A stretch of 64,000 nucleotides of DNA from Desulfobacterium sp. (GCA_030145245.1 JAQYWC010000054.1:1-64000); one strand, 5' to 3'. Counted from the stretch's first letter, positions 9,032 through 18,187 are shown. Notes: generated by a model from the letters alone, not told the origin. Numbers and translations: made by a program.

Positions 9032-10278
9032 TAGAGTGTCTCGGCTATGGAAACAGTTCGGTCGCCCAGGGTGTTGACATAGCTTGCCATCTCGTTGTCA
9101 TACCACCCGTAGATGACGGCATTGGTGACAGGGACCCTGGCAATGGTGTTGTCCAGGGCTGCAAGAATGCCCGGGTCCAGTCCCTTGATCTGGCCAAGAT
9201 TGATGCTGATCTCAGCCGTGCGGGTGTGGGTCTCGTGGCCTTCGATGATGGTCGCGGCCCTGGGGGTGCCCACGATGTCGGCCGAGACATTCTGCTTGTC
9301 CGTGTAAACCAGGTAGCCGTCGTTCTTTTCAGCAGCCGTTTTTTTGTAGAGTCCGTTAATCAGTGCCCGGTTGATGGGGGACCCCTTGAGGTCTTCCTGG
9401 AGGTTCAATACCAGGATGATCAATGAGCCCGATGCCGTGGGGATGCGTACCGATTCAGCGATTAAGCCGATGGTGCCCATCTCCGGGATTACAAGCGCCA
9501 GGGCCCTTGCCGCACCCGTGGAGGTGAGGATGATGTTGTTCATGACGCTGCGGTTCTTCCTCAGGTCCTTTGCACCCTTCTTGGGCAGGCGGTCAAGGAC
9601 CTGCTGGGACCCGGTGGCCGCATGGACGGTGGCCATGGAGGCGGACAGGATCCGGTCCGAACCAAAGTAGTCCAGGAGCGGCTTGATCATGTGGGCCAGG
9701 CAGTTGGTGGTGCAGGATGCGTTGGAGATGAGCCTGTGGGTCCTGGGATCATAGGCCGTGTCGTTGATGCCCATGACCGTTGTGATGGCATCGTTGGGCA
9801 TGGCATCCCCTTCCCGTACCTTAAAGGGCGCGCTCACGATCACCTTTTCGGCCCCACACTCAAGATGGCCCCGGACCGAACCCTTTGCCGTGTCATGGGA
9901 GGCGTTGGGGTCCAGGAACTGGCCCGTGGTGTCCACCACCAGGCGTGCGTCGTGGTCCCGCCATCCGATCTCAAGGGGGTTGCGCTTCTCCCTGAGGACC
10001 GTTACCTTGGTGCCGTCGACCATCATGGTGCCTGCGGCCTCATTCAGGTCGCTGATCACAGGCGTTGCATTGTAACCGTGGAGAAAGGAGCTGAGGCTTC
10101 CGTAGGTTGTGTCCCTTTCCAGATAGTGGGCAACATCCTCAAGGGACCTTCCTGCCTCCCGGCCGATATTAACGATCAGCTCGTCAAAATACCCCCGGCC
10201 CACATGGTGCCACACCGTGAGTTTGCCGATCCGCCCGAGTCCGTTAATACCAAGCCGCATTGAATTCTCTTCACTCAT
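9031..10278 (-). CDS. gap: Glyceraldehyde-3-phosphate dehydrogenase, long form
   Basis: 415 residues, about 80 longer than common GapA. The Rossmann glycine motif GINGLGRIG is at residues 10-18, and the catalytic segment SNASCTTNCLA places the nucleophile at Cys189. The C-terminal signatures WYDNEMASYVN and the GAPDH substrate-binding block ATGSQQVLDRLP are present. It catalyses oxidative phosphorylation of glyceraldehyde-3-phosphate with NAD(P). The extra length lies mostly in the N-terminal half (an insert around residues 60-150 with DTTYGSLSSFLHGYN). AGGAGA precedes the ATG. It starts 12 bp after the stop of the PEP/pyruvate-binding protein gene and is followed by the overlapping Nudix gene, forming one operon. 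The pairing with a PEP-synthase-like protein suggests lower glycolysis or gluconeogenesis. Confidence 0.9.
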   Translation of the reverse strand: MSEENSMRLGINGLGRIGKLTVWHHVGRGYFDELIVNIGREAGRSLEDVAHYLERDTTYGSLSSFLHGYNATPVISDLNEAAGTMMVDGTKVTVLREKRNPLEIGWRDHDARLVVDTTGQFLDPNASHDTAKGSVRGHLECGAEKVIVSAPFKVREGDAMPNDAITTVMGINDTAYDPRTHRLISNASCTTNCLAHMIKPLLDYFGSDRILSASMATVHAATGSQQVLDRLPKKGAKDLRKNRSVMNNIILTSTGAARALALVIPEMGTIGLIAESVRIPTASGSLIILVLNLQEDLKGSPINRALINGLYKKTAAEKNDGYLVYTDKQNVSADIVGTPRAATIIEGHETHTRTAEISINLGQIKGLDPGILAALDNTIARVPVTNAVIYGWYDNEMASYVNTLGDRTVSIAETL

Positions 10279-10290
10279 CGTGTTGTTCTC

Positions 10291-13200
10291 CTATATCTCA
10301 TTGACTTTTAAATATCCTTTGTATACTAATCCTTCCCTGCCGTCCATGCTGATAAAGTCTCCGGACTTCATGAGGGTGTCTTCAAACTTGCACTGTCGCT
10401 TTTTCTCGTTGCTCATCAGGTTTTCGCACCCCACCACACAGGTCTTCTTTAAACTGTGGGCCACCACGGATGCGTGGGAGGTGACACCGCCCCTGGCCGT
10501 TAGGATGCCGTCGGCCGCATAGATCTCCCGGATGTCGTCGGCAACCGTGTCTCCCCGGATAAGGATCAGCTTGACATCCGGCTCCTGTTGCCGCCACTCT
10601 TTGATCTCTTCCAGGGTGAAGACGATCCTTCCGCTCATGGGGCCTCCCGAAACCCCGATACCCCTTCCTAAGTACTCCATGGAACTTAAGTCATCCATGT
10701 CAAAGGAGAGGATGATGTTTCTCTCCCTCACCGACATGTCCCGGGTCTGGAGCAGGAACAGGTCCTTGTAGTTGGGGCTTTCAAAGGTGAACTCCATCTC
10801 CTGGGGATCCCAATGGTTGTCGTAGATCAGCTCGTAGGCAATGGCCTTGAGGTTGTCGTAGAGGTCGGGAAACTCGGATTCCAGGCTGATGTCGCTGCCC
10901 CTTTGCTCGATATCCCGCTGCATCTCTGAAATGGGCAGGGTTCTGACAAGCCCGGATACAACATCCTCCCCCTGGTTGCCGATGGTGAAATCCCCCCACA
11001 GCCGGAGGGTGTCCCCGGGCAGCCTGGGGCTGTGGGTGAAAAATACGCCCGATCCGGACTTGCTGGAGGAGGCGTTACCGAACACCATGGTCTGGACCGT
11101 GACGGCCGTGCCCCAGTCGTCGGAGATCCCCATGATTTTTCGGTAGGCCCTGGCCTGGGGGGAGTCCCAGGAGGTGAACACCTTGTCGATGGCAAGGTAG
11201 AGCTGGTCGATGGGATCCTCGATGATCTCTATGCCGGAATCGAGCACCCGGTTTTTGTAGGTGATGGAGAGCAGCTTCATCTGATCCCCGGTGAATTCCC
11301 GTTTCAGGGATACCCCGTATTTCTTCTTGAACTTGTACATGATCGAGTCAAAGCCGTTCCGGTTGAGGCCAAAGGACATGCCGTAGCCCTGGATAAACCT
11401 CCGGTAGCAGTCCCAGGCAAACCAGGTGTTGCCAGATAATTCGGCGATGCTCCCGGCAATGGTCTCGTTGATGCCCACGTTCATGTATGATTCGAGCATT
11501 CCGGGCTGGGAGATGGAGGAACCGCTCCTCACCGAAATGAGCAAGGGGTTTTTCGGGTTTCCAAAGGCCTTGCCCGTTATTTTTTCAAGGATGGCAAGGT
11601 TGGCGTCCACCTGTTTCCGGAAGTTGGCCCTTGCCGGTTCGTAGGTGTTGATCAGCTCCTGGCACCGGAACGCTTCCGTGGTGATGATGAATCCCGGCGG
11701 TATGGGAAACCCCATTTTTTTGAGCTCCACCAGGTTGAGGCCCTTGTTGCCAAGATGGATGATGTGGTGGGTGTCCCGCTTTTCTCCGCTGATTTTGGTG
11801 ATGGCGTTGTTGGGATCGTAGTTGAACAGCTTGCTGAGCATGGTTTCAGACAGCTTTTCGCTCTGGCGGAACAAGGTGTTCATGATCCTGTTGAGAAAGA
11901 CGTCCAGCTGCTGGAGACCGAGGGAGGTGACGATTTTGTCCCGGAAAAAAAGCTCAGCCACCCGGTGGGCAAATTTTTTCCGGTCCATCTCCTCTTCTTT
12001 GGGAAGGAATTTCTCCAGGATCTGATCTCCCGGCACCTTTGCCATGATCTGAAGAATGTTCCTGCCGTGGATGTTGTGGAAGTTGTCATCGATGATGTTT
12101 TTAACGGCCCTGGAGAATCCCTTGAAGATGTCGATGTACTGGGTAAATGAAAACTCACGGGCTTCGATGGAGTGGGTCAGGAGTTCCAGCTGCATCTTCA
12201 TCTTGTTGGAGGAGATGCCGTCTACGCTCAGGGCCATGTTAAACAGCTCCAGGATCTCGAGGATATGGGAAAAGGTGACATTGGTGATGAGGCTCAGGTC
12301 AATGCCGTTGATCAGCTCCTCGAACAGCACATTGACGATGGCCTCGATGCGGAGGGTGAGCCCCAGGGCGTCAAACCGTGTCTCGTTGTAGCTGCCGTAG
12401 ACCGAGGGGATGTCCACGGCAATGTGCCGTTTGTGGTACATGTTCTCCCGGATCTCAAAGGTGGCATCCGAGAGGATCAGGGCTTTCAGGTCATCCAGGT
12501 AGTCGAGGAGGCCGGCCAGCTTTCTCTTGATTTTTGTTTCAGCAAGGGCCTGCCTGATCCGGTCGGTATCGGGCAGGTCCTCGGAGTTGAGCTGGCCAAG
12601 GTAGGAGTCCAGTTCGATGTTGTGGAAGTTGTATTTCTGGTTGAGCAGGCGATAGAACTCCAGGGTGAGATGGGCCCTGTCCCTGTCAAGGTCTGAAACG
12701 TCTGTGACGGCATCGATTCTGGCTGCAATCAGGGCCTCATCCTGGGTCAACAGGTCCTGGGGAAGGCGAATGCCGTCTTTTGAAAGGCTTGAAAAGATCG
12801 TTCCCATGCCACGGCTGTAGAGTCCGTGCTCCTCGACCTCGTCATAGATCAGGGGCGGGACAAAGGGTTTCAGGCCGGTCTTGTCTGAGGTCTCCCAGAA
12901 GAGCATGACCTGTTCGATGAAGCTCACCACCCGGCTGCTGCTCTCCACATGGCTCTGTTTGCGCAAAAAATGGATCAGGGTGTCCTTTCTCAGGCACGCT
13001 TCATCCAGCTGGGTTGAGATATCCCTGAGTTTTCCTTCGGCCCCGATGTCGTTGAAAAACGCCGGCAACAGCCTTGCCAGCTGTTTGATCAGGTTGTAGA
13101 CCGGGGCAATGTTCTTGCCCAGGAAAGCTGTGATATCCCGGGGGAAGAGGTCTGTGTCCTTGATGAATACCCCGCCGCAGGAGAGGAAGATGATCAGGGC

Positions 13201-14469
13201 CGACAACAGCCTTGCCGACATCTTGGGCTTCTGGCCGATCAGTTCGAGCCAGATGCGGATGTTCTGGATATGGGCGTTGTTGCTGATCACCTGCCAGTCG
13301 TCCCCCATGCCCTTGATGGTGGGGGAGTGGAACCCCAGGTCGACCACCTGGTCGATGAAGTAGTTGATCACCTCAACCTCGTGGGTCCGGTAGACCGCCT
13401 CCCCGGTTTTGAGCACACAGTTGAGCACGGTCTGGGGGAACCTGCCGTCCAGGGCCCTGAGCACCCCGAATGTCTTGTCGATGATGGTGAGGTTGTTCCG
13501 GTAATCCTCGTGGCCGATGAGCCAGGTCAGGGCCCGGTTGATGTCCCGCAGGGCATCCTTGTGAACCATGGCAAGGCCCGGAGTGTTCATGATGTAGAAC
13601 AGGAACATCACTTCCAGGCGGCGACAGGAGATCTTGTCGGGCATGCTCTGGCAGATTTTCTGGGGCGTCTCCCTGAAGAGCTTGACAAAATCCTTGTACC
13701 CGGGAAGGGTGATGAGCTGTTTTGTCAGCGCCATGGACGTCACGGGTTCCTGTTTGATCATGGTTTGAAGCTTATCCTGCCAAAGGGCGATCCTTGGGTG
13801 GGAGGTCTCCTTGATGAGATTCGCCGCAAGGTGGTCGTCGTCGCTGAGGCTTGCCTCTTTTTCTATCCAGGAGAGGGGATCTTCCAGCCCCAGCCAGTAG
13901 GAGAACGACTGGTCATAGAACCGGATGAGAAACCGGTTGATGGTTTCATGGTCCTGGTGCCCGTCTGCCCCGACCTTCATGAACAGGGCCGCAAGTTTGT
14001 TCGGCTGGAAATAGCTTGTGACAAAAAAATGGAACCCTGCATCCCCATGTTCGAGGATCTCCTGGGTGACGGCCTGGCACACCGGTAGAAATCTTGGAAT
14101 CTCAGTGGTTGCATCGGTGAGCACGTGCTGCAAAAAGAGCAGCAGGTTTTCCGCAGCATCCTCCTTTATCTCAGGGGTGTCTGCCTTGTCAACGGCACTC
14201 AAAAAGATGTCGGCAAAGATCCGGACGGCCTCGGGCCCTTCCGGGTGGGGGCGCAACAGGTGAAAGTAGCCAAGGGAGAAACTCCTTGCCTCCTTTACAA
14301 TGAAATTCCAGTTTTTGTACGGGTGGGACAGCTCCTTTAAGAATATGTTCAGCCTCTTCAGGAGGCCGTAGTAGTCCGCCATGATCTCCTGGAGCAGCGA
14401 GTATCTCTCCTCAATGGTTACATCAACATGATAATCGGCCAGGTTAACCTCTAGGGCTCGTGACGCCAT
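10291..14469 (-). CDS. Giant PEP/pyruvate-binding domain protein
   Basis: About 1392 residues. The first roughly 870 residues are helical and resemble no family I can name. After that comes a PPDK_N/PEP-synthase ATP-grasp-like domain (GNKGLNLVELKKMGFPIPPG; SVRSGSSISQPGMLESYMNV; SGSGVFFTHSP). The C-terminus is a PEP-utilising phosphohistidine domain with TARGGVTSHASVVAHSL, placing the phosphorylated His near residue 1332. The C-terminal PEP/pyruvate TIM barrel of true PPDK or PEP synthase is absent, so the reaction is uncertain: phosphotransfer from ATP to His and on to an unknown acceptor. The start at 14469 follows AAAGGGA. It heads an operon with gap and a Nudix gene, 12 bp from gap. Confidence 0.75.
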   Translation of the reverse strand: MASRALEVNLADYHVDVTIEERYSLLQEIMADYYGLLKRLNIFLKELSHPYKNWNFIVKEARSFSLGYFHLLRPHPEGPEAVRIFADIFLSAVDKADTPEIKEDAAENLLLFLQHVLTDATTEIPRFLPVCQAVTQEILEHGDAGFHFFVTSYFQPNKLAALFMKVGADGHQDHETINRFLIRFYDQSFSYWLGLEDPLSWIEKEASLSDDDHLAANLIKETSHPRIALWQDKLQTMIKQEPVTSMALTKQLITLPGYKDFVKLFRETPQKICQSMPDKISCRRLEVMFLFYIMNTPGLAMVHKDALRDINRALTWLIGHEDYRNNLTIIDKTFGVLRALDGRFPQTVLNCVLKTGEAVYRTHEVEVINYFIDQVVDLGFHSPTIKGMGDDWQVISNNAHIQNIRIWLELIGQKPKMSARLLSALIIFLSCGGVFIKDTDLFPRDITAFLGKNIAPVYNLIKQLARLLPAFFNDIGAEGKLRDISTQLDEACLRKDTLIHFLRKQSHVESSSRVVSFIEQVMLFWETSDKTGLKPFVPPLIYDEVEEHGLYSRGMGTIFSSLSKDGIRLPQDLLTQDEALIAARIDAVTDVSDLDRDRAHLTLEFYRLLNQKYNFHNIELDSYLGQLNSEDLPDTDRIRQALAETKIKRKLAGLLDYLDDLKALILSDATFEIRENMYHKRHIAVDIPSVYGSYNETRFDALGLTLRIEAIVNVLFEELINGIDLSLITNVTFSHILEILELFNMALSVDGISSNKMKMQLELLTHSIEAREFSFTQYIDIFKGFSRAVKNIIDDNFHNIHGRNILQIMAKVPGDQILEKFLPKEEEMDRKKFAHRVAELFFRDKIVTSLGLQQLDVFLNRIMNTLFRQSEKLSETMLSKLFNYDPNNAITKISGEKRDTHHIIHLGNKGLNLVELKKMGFPIPPGFIITTEAFRCQELINTYEPARANFRKQVDANLAILEKITGKAFGNPKNPLLISVRSGSSISQPGMLESYMNVGINETIAGSIAELSGNTWFAWDCYRRFIQGYGMSFGLNRNGFDSIMYKFKKKYGVSLKREFTGDQMKLLSITYKNRVLDSGIEIIEDPIDQLYLAIDKVFTSWDSPQARAYRKIMGISDDWGTAVTVQTMVFGNASSSKSGSGVFFTHSPRLPGDTLRLWGDFTIGNQGEDVVSGLVRTLPISEMQRDIEQRGSDISLESEFPDLYDNLKAIAYELIYDNHWDPQEMEFTFESPNYKDLFLLQTRDMSVRERNIILSFDMDDLSSMEYLGRGIGVSGGPMSGRIVFTLEEIKEWRQQEPDVKLILIRGDTVADDIREIYAADGILTARGGVTSHASVVAHSLKKTCVVGCENLMSNEKKRQCKFEDTLMKSGDFISMDGREGLVYKGYLKVNEI

Positions 14470-14999
14470 ACTTGAATCCCTTTTGCAGCAATTGTAAAAA
14501 AAAAACCTATTTTTTTGTTCTTTCCACACAGTGTATTAGTAAAAAACAGCAGAAACAAGCAAGGATTATTTACGGATAATATCCCTGTTGACGCTCAAAA
14601 TCAAACATTTCTTTATCGCATAATCTTCGTTGACAGATCCGCCTGGCAGTGGGGCCGGATGGGGGTGCAACCAGATGGGGGTATTGAAAATAACAGAGCT
14701 GGTGGGAAAACGGGATTTTTCGGGGTCAGGCCAGGGATCTTCGCTCGCTTACGGGTCGGTTGCCCACCGGGCTGAGCCTTCGGAGTAATCCGCTTCTCCG
14801 TTTCAGCCCGGTTCTACATTCAGGTATCCTCGGGGCCGCCACCCAATACCTTCTGTCCTTGACTATTCGTCGGCCGCCATTGTCCCTTAAAAAGCCGAAA
14901 ATGCTTTTTGGTTTCATTTGCCCACCCCTTTAACCTTTGTTGAAATTGCCCGCTCCATATATGGTAAGTCTGAAAAACCGGGTTGCCAAGTAGGGCCGG
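14470..14999. other. Long intergenic region with structured segment
   Basis: About 530 bp between the PEP-binding protein promoter side and the end of the Ni-SOD gene. No open frame here looks coding. The stretch 14720-14870 is G+C-rich with strong inverted repeats (listed separately) and could encode a structured RNA or be a decayed element. Confidence 0.5.
14767..14811. ncRNA. Candidate structured RNA: nested hairpin
   Basis: CCGGGCTGA at 14767-14775 pairs perfectly with TCAGCCCGG at 14803-14811. Inside it CGGAG (14781) pairs with CTCCG (14796). Additional short complementary segments flank it (GGTCGGTTGCC before, GGGGCCGCC after). It is not placed as a terminator for either neighbour, being about 200 bp from both genes. 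The RNA class and the strand are unknown. Confidence 0.3.
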
Positions 15000-15443
15000 C
15001 TATTTCAAAAAGTAGAGTGCCTTGAATTCATTGACCTGGGCCTTCAGCTGTTTCACATGGCCGGGCTCGGTGGTCTGTTTGCACTTCATGGCTGAGATCA
15101 GCATCTGGTGGAGCAGCTTCAGTTTATTTTCATAATCATGCATGCCCGGTTTTATCCGCTGGGTCATGTAGTACTGGGTGACGATTTTCTGGATCTCGTC
15201 GCTATGGAACTCCTTGGTCATGATCCAGCGGACCAGCTGGTTCGGGTTTGCAGGTTTAGTCCCTTCGATTTTCGTGATCTGGTCCATGGCTTTTTCAATG
15301 GTGGTGATGTGCTCTTCGATCATCCCGATCCGCATCTGGTCGTTGTAAATCCCGCAGGGGATTTCGCAGTGGGCGTGGGCGTTGAGGGCGGCCACGGCGA
15401 CGAGCAGGCCGGCTGTTATGAGAGTAAGTGCTTGTTTCTTCAT
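15000..15443 (-). CDS. sodN: Nickel superoxide dismutase with Sec signal peptide
   Basis: 147 residues. Residues 1-24 form a classic signal peptide (KK, a hydrophobic core, ending NAHA). Immediately after the predicted AHA cleavage site the mature protein would begin HCEIPCGIY. This is the nickel hook HCxxPCxxY of Ni-SOD: His1, Cys2 and Cys6 bind nickel. The mature length (123) fits the roughly 117-residue enzyme, and the rest is a four-helix bundle. It converts superoxide to hydrogen peroxide and oxygen. In Streptomyces and cyanobacteria a propeptide is removed by a dedicated peptidase. Here signal peptidase itself would expose His1, placing the enzyme in the periplasm. No SodX-like peptidase gene is adjacent. 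A strong AGGAGG site precedes the ATG. Confidence 0.92.
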   Translation of the reverse strand: MKKQALTLITAGLLVAVAALNAHAHCEIPCGIYNDQMRIGMIEEHITTIEKAMDQITKIEGTKPANPNQLVRWIMTKEFHSDEIQKIVTQYYMTQRIKPGMHDYENKLKLLHQMLISAMKCKQTTEPGHVKQLKAQVNEFKALYFLK

Positions 15444-15577
15444 TGGATCCTCCTGTGAATACGGTTAATGATCTGTCAAGGCTGGGCGATGACCAACAGG
15501 GTATCTCCCGTTTGTGATGATTTGTATCCGTAAAATTAGGTGGTATCAAAAAAGGTGCTCGTGGTCCGGTGAATCGT

Positions 15578-15609
15578 CAAGGTCTGATAAGGGGGGTGAA
15601 TAGACCTTG
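15578..15609 (-). terminator. Inverted repeat after the acyl-CoA dehydrogenase homologue
   Basis: CAAGGTCT at 15578-15585 and AGACCTTG at 15602-15609 form an 8-bp stem around a 16-base loop. It lies about 70 bp past the stop of the minus-strand gene ending at 15678 and upstream of sodN. It may separate the two transcripts. No T-run is evident. Confidence 0.4.
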
Positions 15610-15677
15610 GTTCTTAAAATAATTATCAAAGATTGTTTGAAATTTCAACAACAAACAGATGGGGGATCCGTTCATAC

Positions 15678-16715
15678 CTATCCGGGAAAGAGGCGCAACA
15701 GGGCGTTGAGGTCGTTGTCAAACATGTCAGGTTCCAGGGACGGGGGAAGCTCCTTGCCTTTGGTGAGCTGTCCCACATGCTCCTGGAACTTTCTGGCGCA
15801 TTTGCAAAACTCCCTGGCCGTCGAAAGGGGACTTTCGATCCCCTTATGGGCAAGCAGGGACCCTTGGTGGGCCATTGACTGCATGGTGTCAAGGTCAATG
15901 CCAGGGGTAATGCCTTTTAAGCTTGCAGCAAGGGTGTTTGCCCGGTGTTGAATTCCCCCGGACAGGATCACGGGTCCCAGGGCCTGTTCCAGCCGTCTGA
16001 AGGGAATCACCATGGTTTCGTAGGCCCGGTCAGCCTCGCCTGTGATGGCTGTTGCATCGGTTCTGCACCCTTTGAGGGTCAGGTTGTTGTGGGGGCAGGG
16101 GCGGAGCATGGGAAGCGCCATTGGTTCTCCCGGCACAAGGCCCGGGGTGTCCCTGGGAACGATAAATGCGGAAAACAGGTTGCGGTTATCCCTTTTCCCT
16201 GTCACGGCAATGACGACAAAGAGGTCTGCCAGGGGACCGTTGGTGATAAAGCTCTTTTCTCCGTCAATGATAAACCCGTTGTCCTCCTGTCGTGCACGGG
16301 TCTTGAGGTGTTTGGGATGGGCGCCTGTGCCCGGTTCGGACACGGCCACCGAGGCGGTGATGCTGCCTTGGGCAAGGCCCGGGAGATAAGCGTTCCTGAG
16401 GTCATTGTTCCCATGGGTCAGTATGAAGTGGTGGGCCACAAGGTTGTGGATCAGAAAAGAGAGGGCAAATCCCATGGTCGCGCCGCCAATCACAAGGGCT
16501 TCCGTTGCCTGGGCCAGGCTGGTGAGCCCGAGCCCGAGCCCCCCGTGCTTTTCAGGGATCAGGATTCCCATGAGGTTTTTCTGGCCCAGGTCCTGCCACA
16601 GGTCAAGGGGGAATGCCTGGGTTGCACCGGTTTTCTCGGTGCCGGCCTGGTCCCGGGTTAGGGCCATGATTTTTTCCTGCAACGGTTTGAAGTCGCTCTT
16701 CTGCTCAGGTGTCAT
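15678..16715 (-). CDS. Acyl-CoA dehydrogenase-like flavoprotein
   Basis: 345 residues, slightly shorter than the usual 380. The N-terminal helical region is followed by the FAD/substrate motif SVAVSEPGTGAHPKHLKTRA and IDGEKSFITNGPLADLF, typical of the middle beta-domain of acyl-CoA dehydrogenases. The C-terminal helical domain is divergent and truncated (ends DNDLNALLRLFPG). I do not see the usual C-terminal signatures or a clear catalytic Glu, so it may be an atypical or non-dehydrogenase member. The start MTPEQ at 16715 has GGAG five bases upstream. The same ribosome site and start codons are duplicated 76 bp upstream. It lies downstream of the MoxR/VWA pair, 101 bp away. Confidence 0.7.
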   Translation of the reverse strand: MTPEQKSDFKPLQEKIMALTRDQAGTEKTGATQAFPLDLWQDLGQKNLMGILIPEKHGGLGLGLTSLAQATEALVIGGATMGFALSFLIHNLVAHHFILTHGNNDLRNAYLPGLAQGSITASVAVSEPGTGAHPKHLKTRARQEDNGFIIDGEKSFITNGPLADLFVVIAVTGKRDNRNLFSAFIVPRDTPGLVPGEPMALPMLRPCPHNNLTLKGCRTDATAITGEADRAYETMVIPFRRLEQALGPVILSGGIQHRANTLAASLKGITPGIDLDTMQSMAHQGSLLAHKGIESPLSTAREFCKCARKFQEHVGQLTKGKELPPSLEPDMFDNDLNALLRLFPG

Positions 16716-16800
16716 GGGATCTCCCCATGGCACAAGCTCCAGCCAAAGGCCGGTTCGATAGTGCGGACAAATATAAATACTCAGGTGTCATGGGATCTCC
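16704..16800 (-). repeat. Duplicated ribosome site and start of the acyl-CoA dehydrogenase homologue
   Basis: The 21-base segment at 16704-16724 is repeated exactly at 16780-16800, with similarity continuing about 16 bases further. Read on the minus strand each copy is GGAGATCCC followed by ATGACACCTGAG (Met-Thr-Pro-Glu). The upstream copy therefore opens a 28-codon reading frame that ends (TGA) just inside the start of the downstream gene. This could be a chance tandem duplication or a leader peptide coupled to translation. Confidence 0.6.
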
Positions 16801-16816
16801 TCATTGCATACGCTCC

Positions 16817-18184
16817 TTATAGTACAAGCTCCTCGATGAACTCGGTGAGATGGTTGAGGTTCATGCAGGTGCGGACCTCGTGGCAGTGGGTCTTGTAGCT
16901 TGCGATCTCGCTGTCTCCGGTGGTCCAGGTGTTGATCTGTTCCGGGGTTAGCCAGATGATCCTGCGGCAGTGTTCCCGCATCTCACCCAGTATGGTTGCC
17001 TGGGGATTGAGGTAGTTGGAACGGCCGTCCCCCAGGATGATGAGGGTGGTCTTCTGGTTGAGGACGTTCATGTGATCGTGCTTGAACTGCTGGAAGCTGT
17101 TTCCGTAGTCCGTGGGGGCGTTGCGGTTGATGGTGTCGTCTCCCAGGGCCTTTTCAATGGCATCGTTGATATCCAGATCCTGGAACAGGCCGGTGATATC
17201 CACAAGGTCTGCCACAAAGACAAAGCTTTTTACCCGGGCAAAGCATTCCTGGAGGGAGTAGAGCAGGGTGAGCATGAACCTTGCCCCGGACCAGACCGAG
17301 CCTGAGACATCGCAGAGGGCGACGATGCTGCTCTTCCTCGGCGGTTTGTTCTTAAATGCGATATTCAGGGGGACGCCCTGGAATTTTCCTGAGTTGCGAA
17401 GGGTCTTCTTGATGTCGATCACCCCCCGGTTCTTGACGGCAAAGCGCCTTCCAACCTGGTCCTTGAGCTTTTTCACCAGCCGTTCAATCACGGCTCTCAT
17501 CTCAATAACCTCAAGGGGGGTCAGGTTTGAAAACGGTTTGTCTTTGAGCTGGTTTTTTTCGTTGGTGGCCCGGGGCTTCTCTTTGAGCGCGTCGTTGTGC
17601 TCCCGGGGTTCCTCCGTGGCCAGGGCAAAGGCGCGGTCCAGCCTTTCTCTAAAGTGTTCCCTGAGGGCGCCGGCATTGTCCGGTTCCCCATGGTCTCCCT
17701 GGTCTAACAGGGCCATGATTTTGGACTTGATGGAGTTGATCTGGAGCATCACCCCGAGCTTGCTCGAGAGCTGTCCCATGTTGGATTTAAAGATCTTCTG
17801 GGGACGCTCCTCCATGGTGTGTAGGGCATGGATCTGGTCGATGAAGGCCAGGGGGTCGTTGTCAAGGAAATCCACCAACGCCTGTTCCATGGGATCGTCG
17901 GAAAGGGTTTTACGAAGGCCCTGGGTAATTCTGTCGATTCCAGGGGAAAGGGCGTCGTCACTGTCCGTCCGGATGCCGTGGAAAAAGAGGTCAAACAGAT
18001 AGTCGAACCGGCTCTGGTCCCTGCGGCTCTTGGCAAAGTTAGCCCGGACTGCGAGCTTGAACTCACGGGGATCAAGGGGATCCACAAGTGCCAGGTGGCG
18101 GGCGGTGTCCAGCACCTCGCTGGTGGAAACCCTGAGGTCAAAGGCCCTGCAGCAGGCGGCAAATCCGGTCAGGATCTTCAGCAT
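16817..18184 (-). CDS. VWA domain protein, CoxE-like
   Basis: 455 residues. The N-terminal half is helical and charged. The C-terminal half is a von Willebrand A domain with the MIDAS metal site: DVSGSVWSG near residue 295, a later TDYGNSFQ, and ILGDGRSNY. CoxE-type VWA proteins work with MoxR AAA ATPases to activate or insert cofactors into enzymes, such as Mo-hydroxylases or methanol dehydrogenase. It starts 3 bp after the stop of the MoxR gene, so the two are co-translated. The client is not obvious; the acyl-CoA dehydrogenase homologue downstream is one possibility, as inference. Confidence 0.85.
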   Translation of the reverse strand: MLKILTGFAACCRAFDLRVSTSEVLDTARHLALVDPLDPREFKLAVRANFAKSRRDQSRFDYLFDLFFHGIRTDSDDALSPGIDRITQGLRKTLSDDPMEQALVDFLDNDPLAFIDQIHALHTMEERPQKIFKSNMGQLSSKLGVMLQINSIKSKIMALLDQGDHGEPDNAGALREHFRERLDRAFALATEEPREHNDALKEKPRATNEKNQLKDKPFSNLTPLEVIEMRAVIERLVKKLKDQVGRRFAVKNRGVIDIKKTLRNSGKFQGVPLNIAFKNKPPRKSSIVALCDVSGSVWSGARFMLTLLYSLQECFARVKSFVFVADLVDITGLFQDLDINDAIEKALGDDTINRNAPTDYGNSFQQFKHDHMNVLNQKTTLIILGDGRSNYLNPQATILGEMREHCRRIIWLTPEQINTWTTGDSEIASYKTHCHEVRTCMNLNHLTEFIEELVL

Positions 18185-18187
18185 GGC

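Noticed and set aside
7264-10263. Long open frames opposite the S1-domain and GAPDH genes
   Set aside because: They mirror strongly conserved genes in G+C-rich DNA and have no ribosome sites or recognisable domains.
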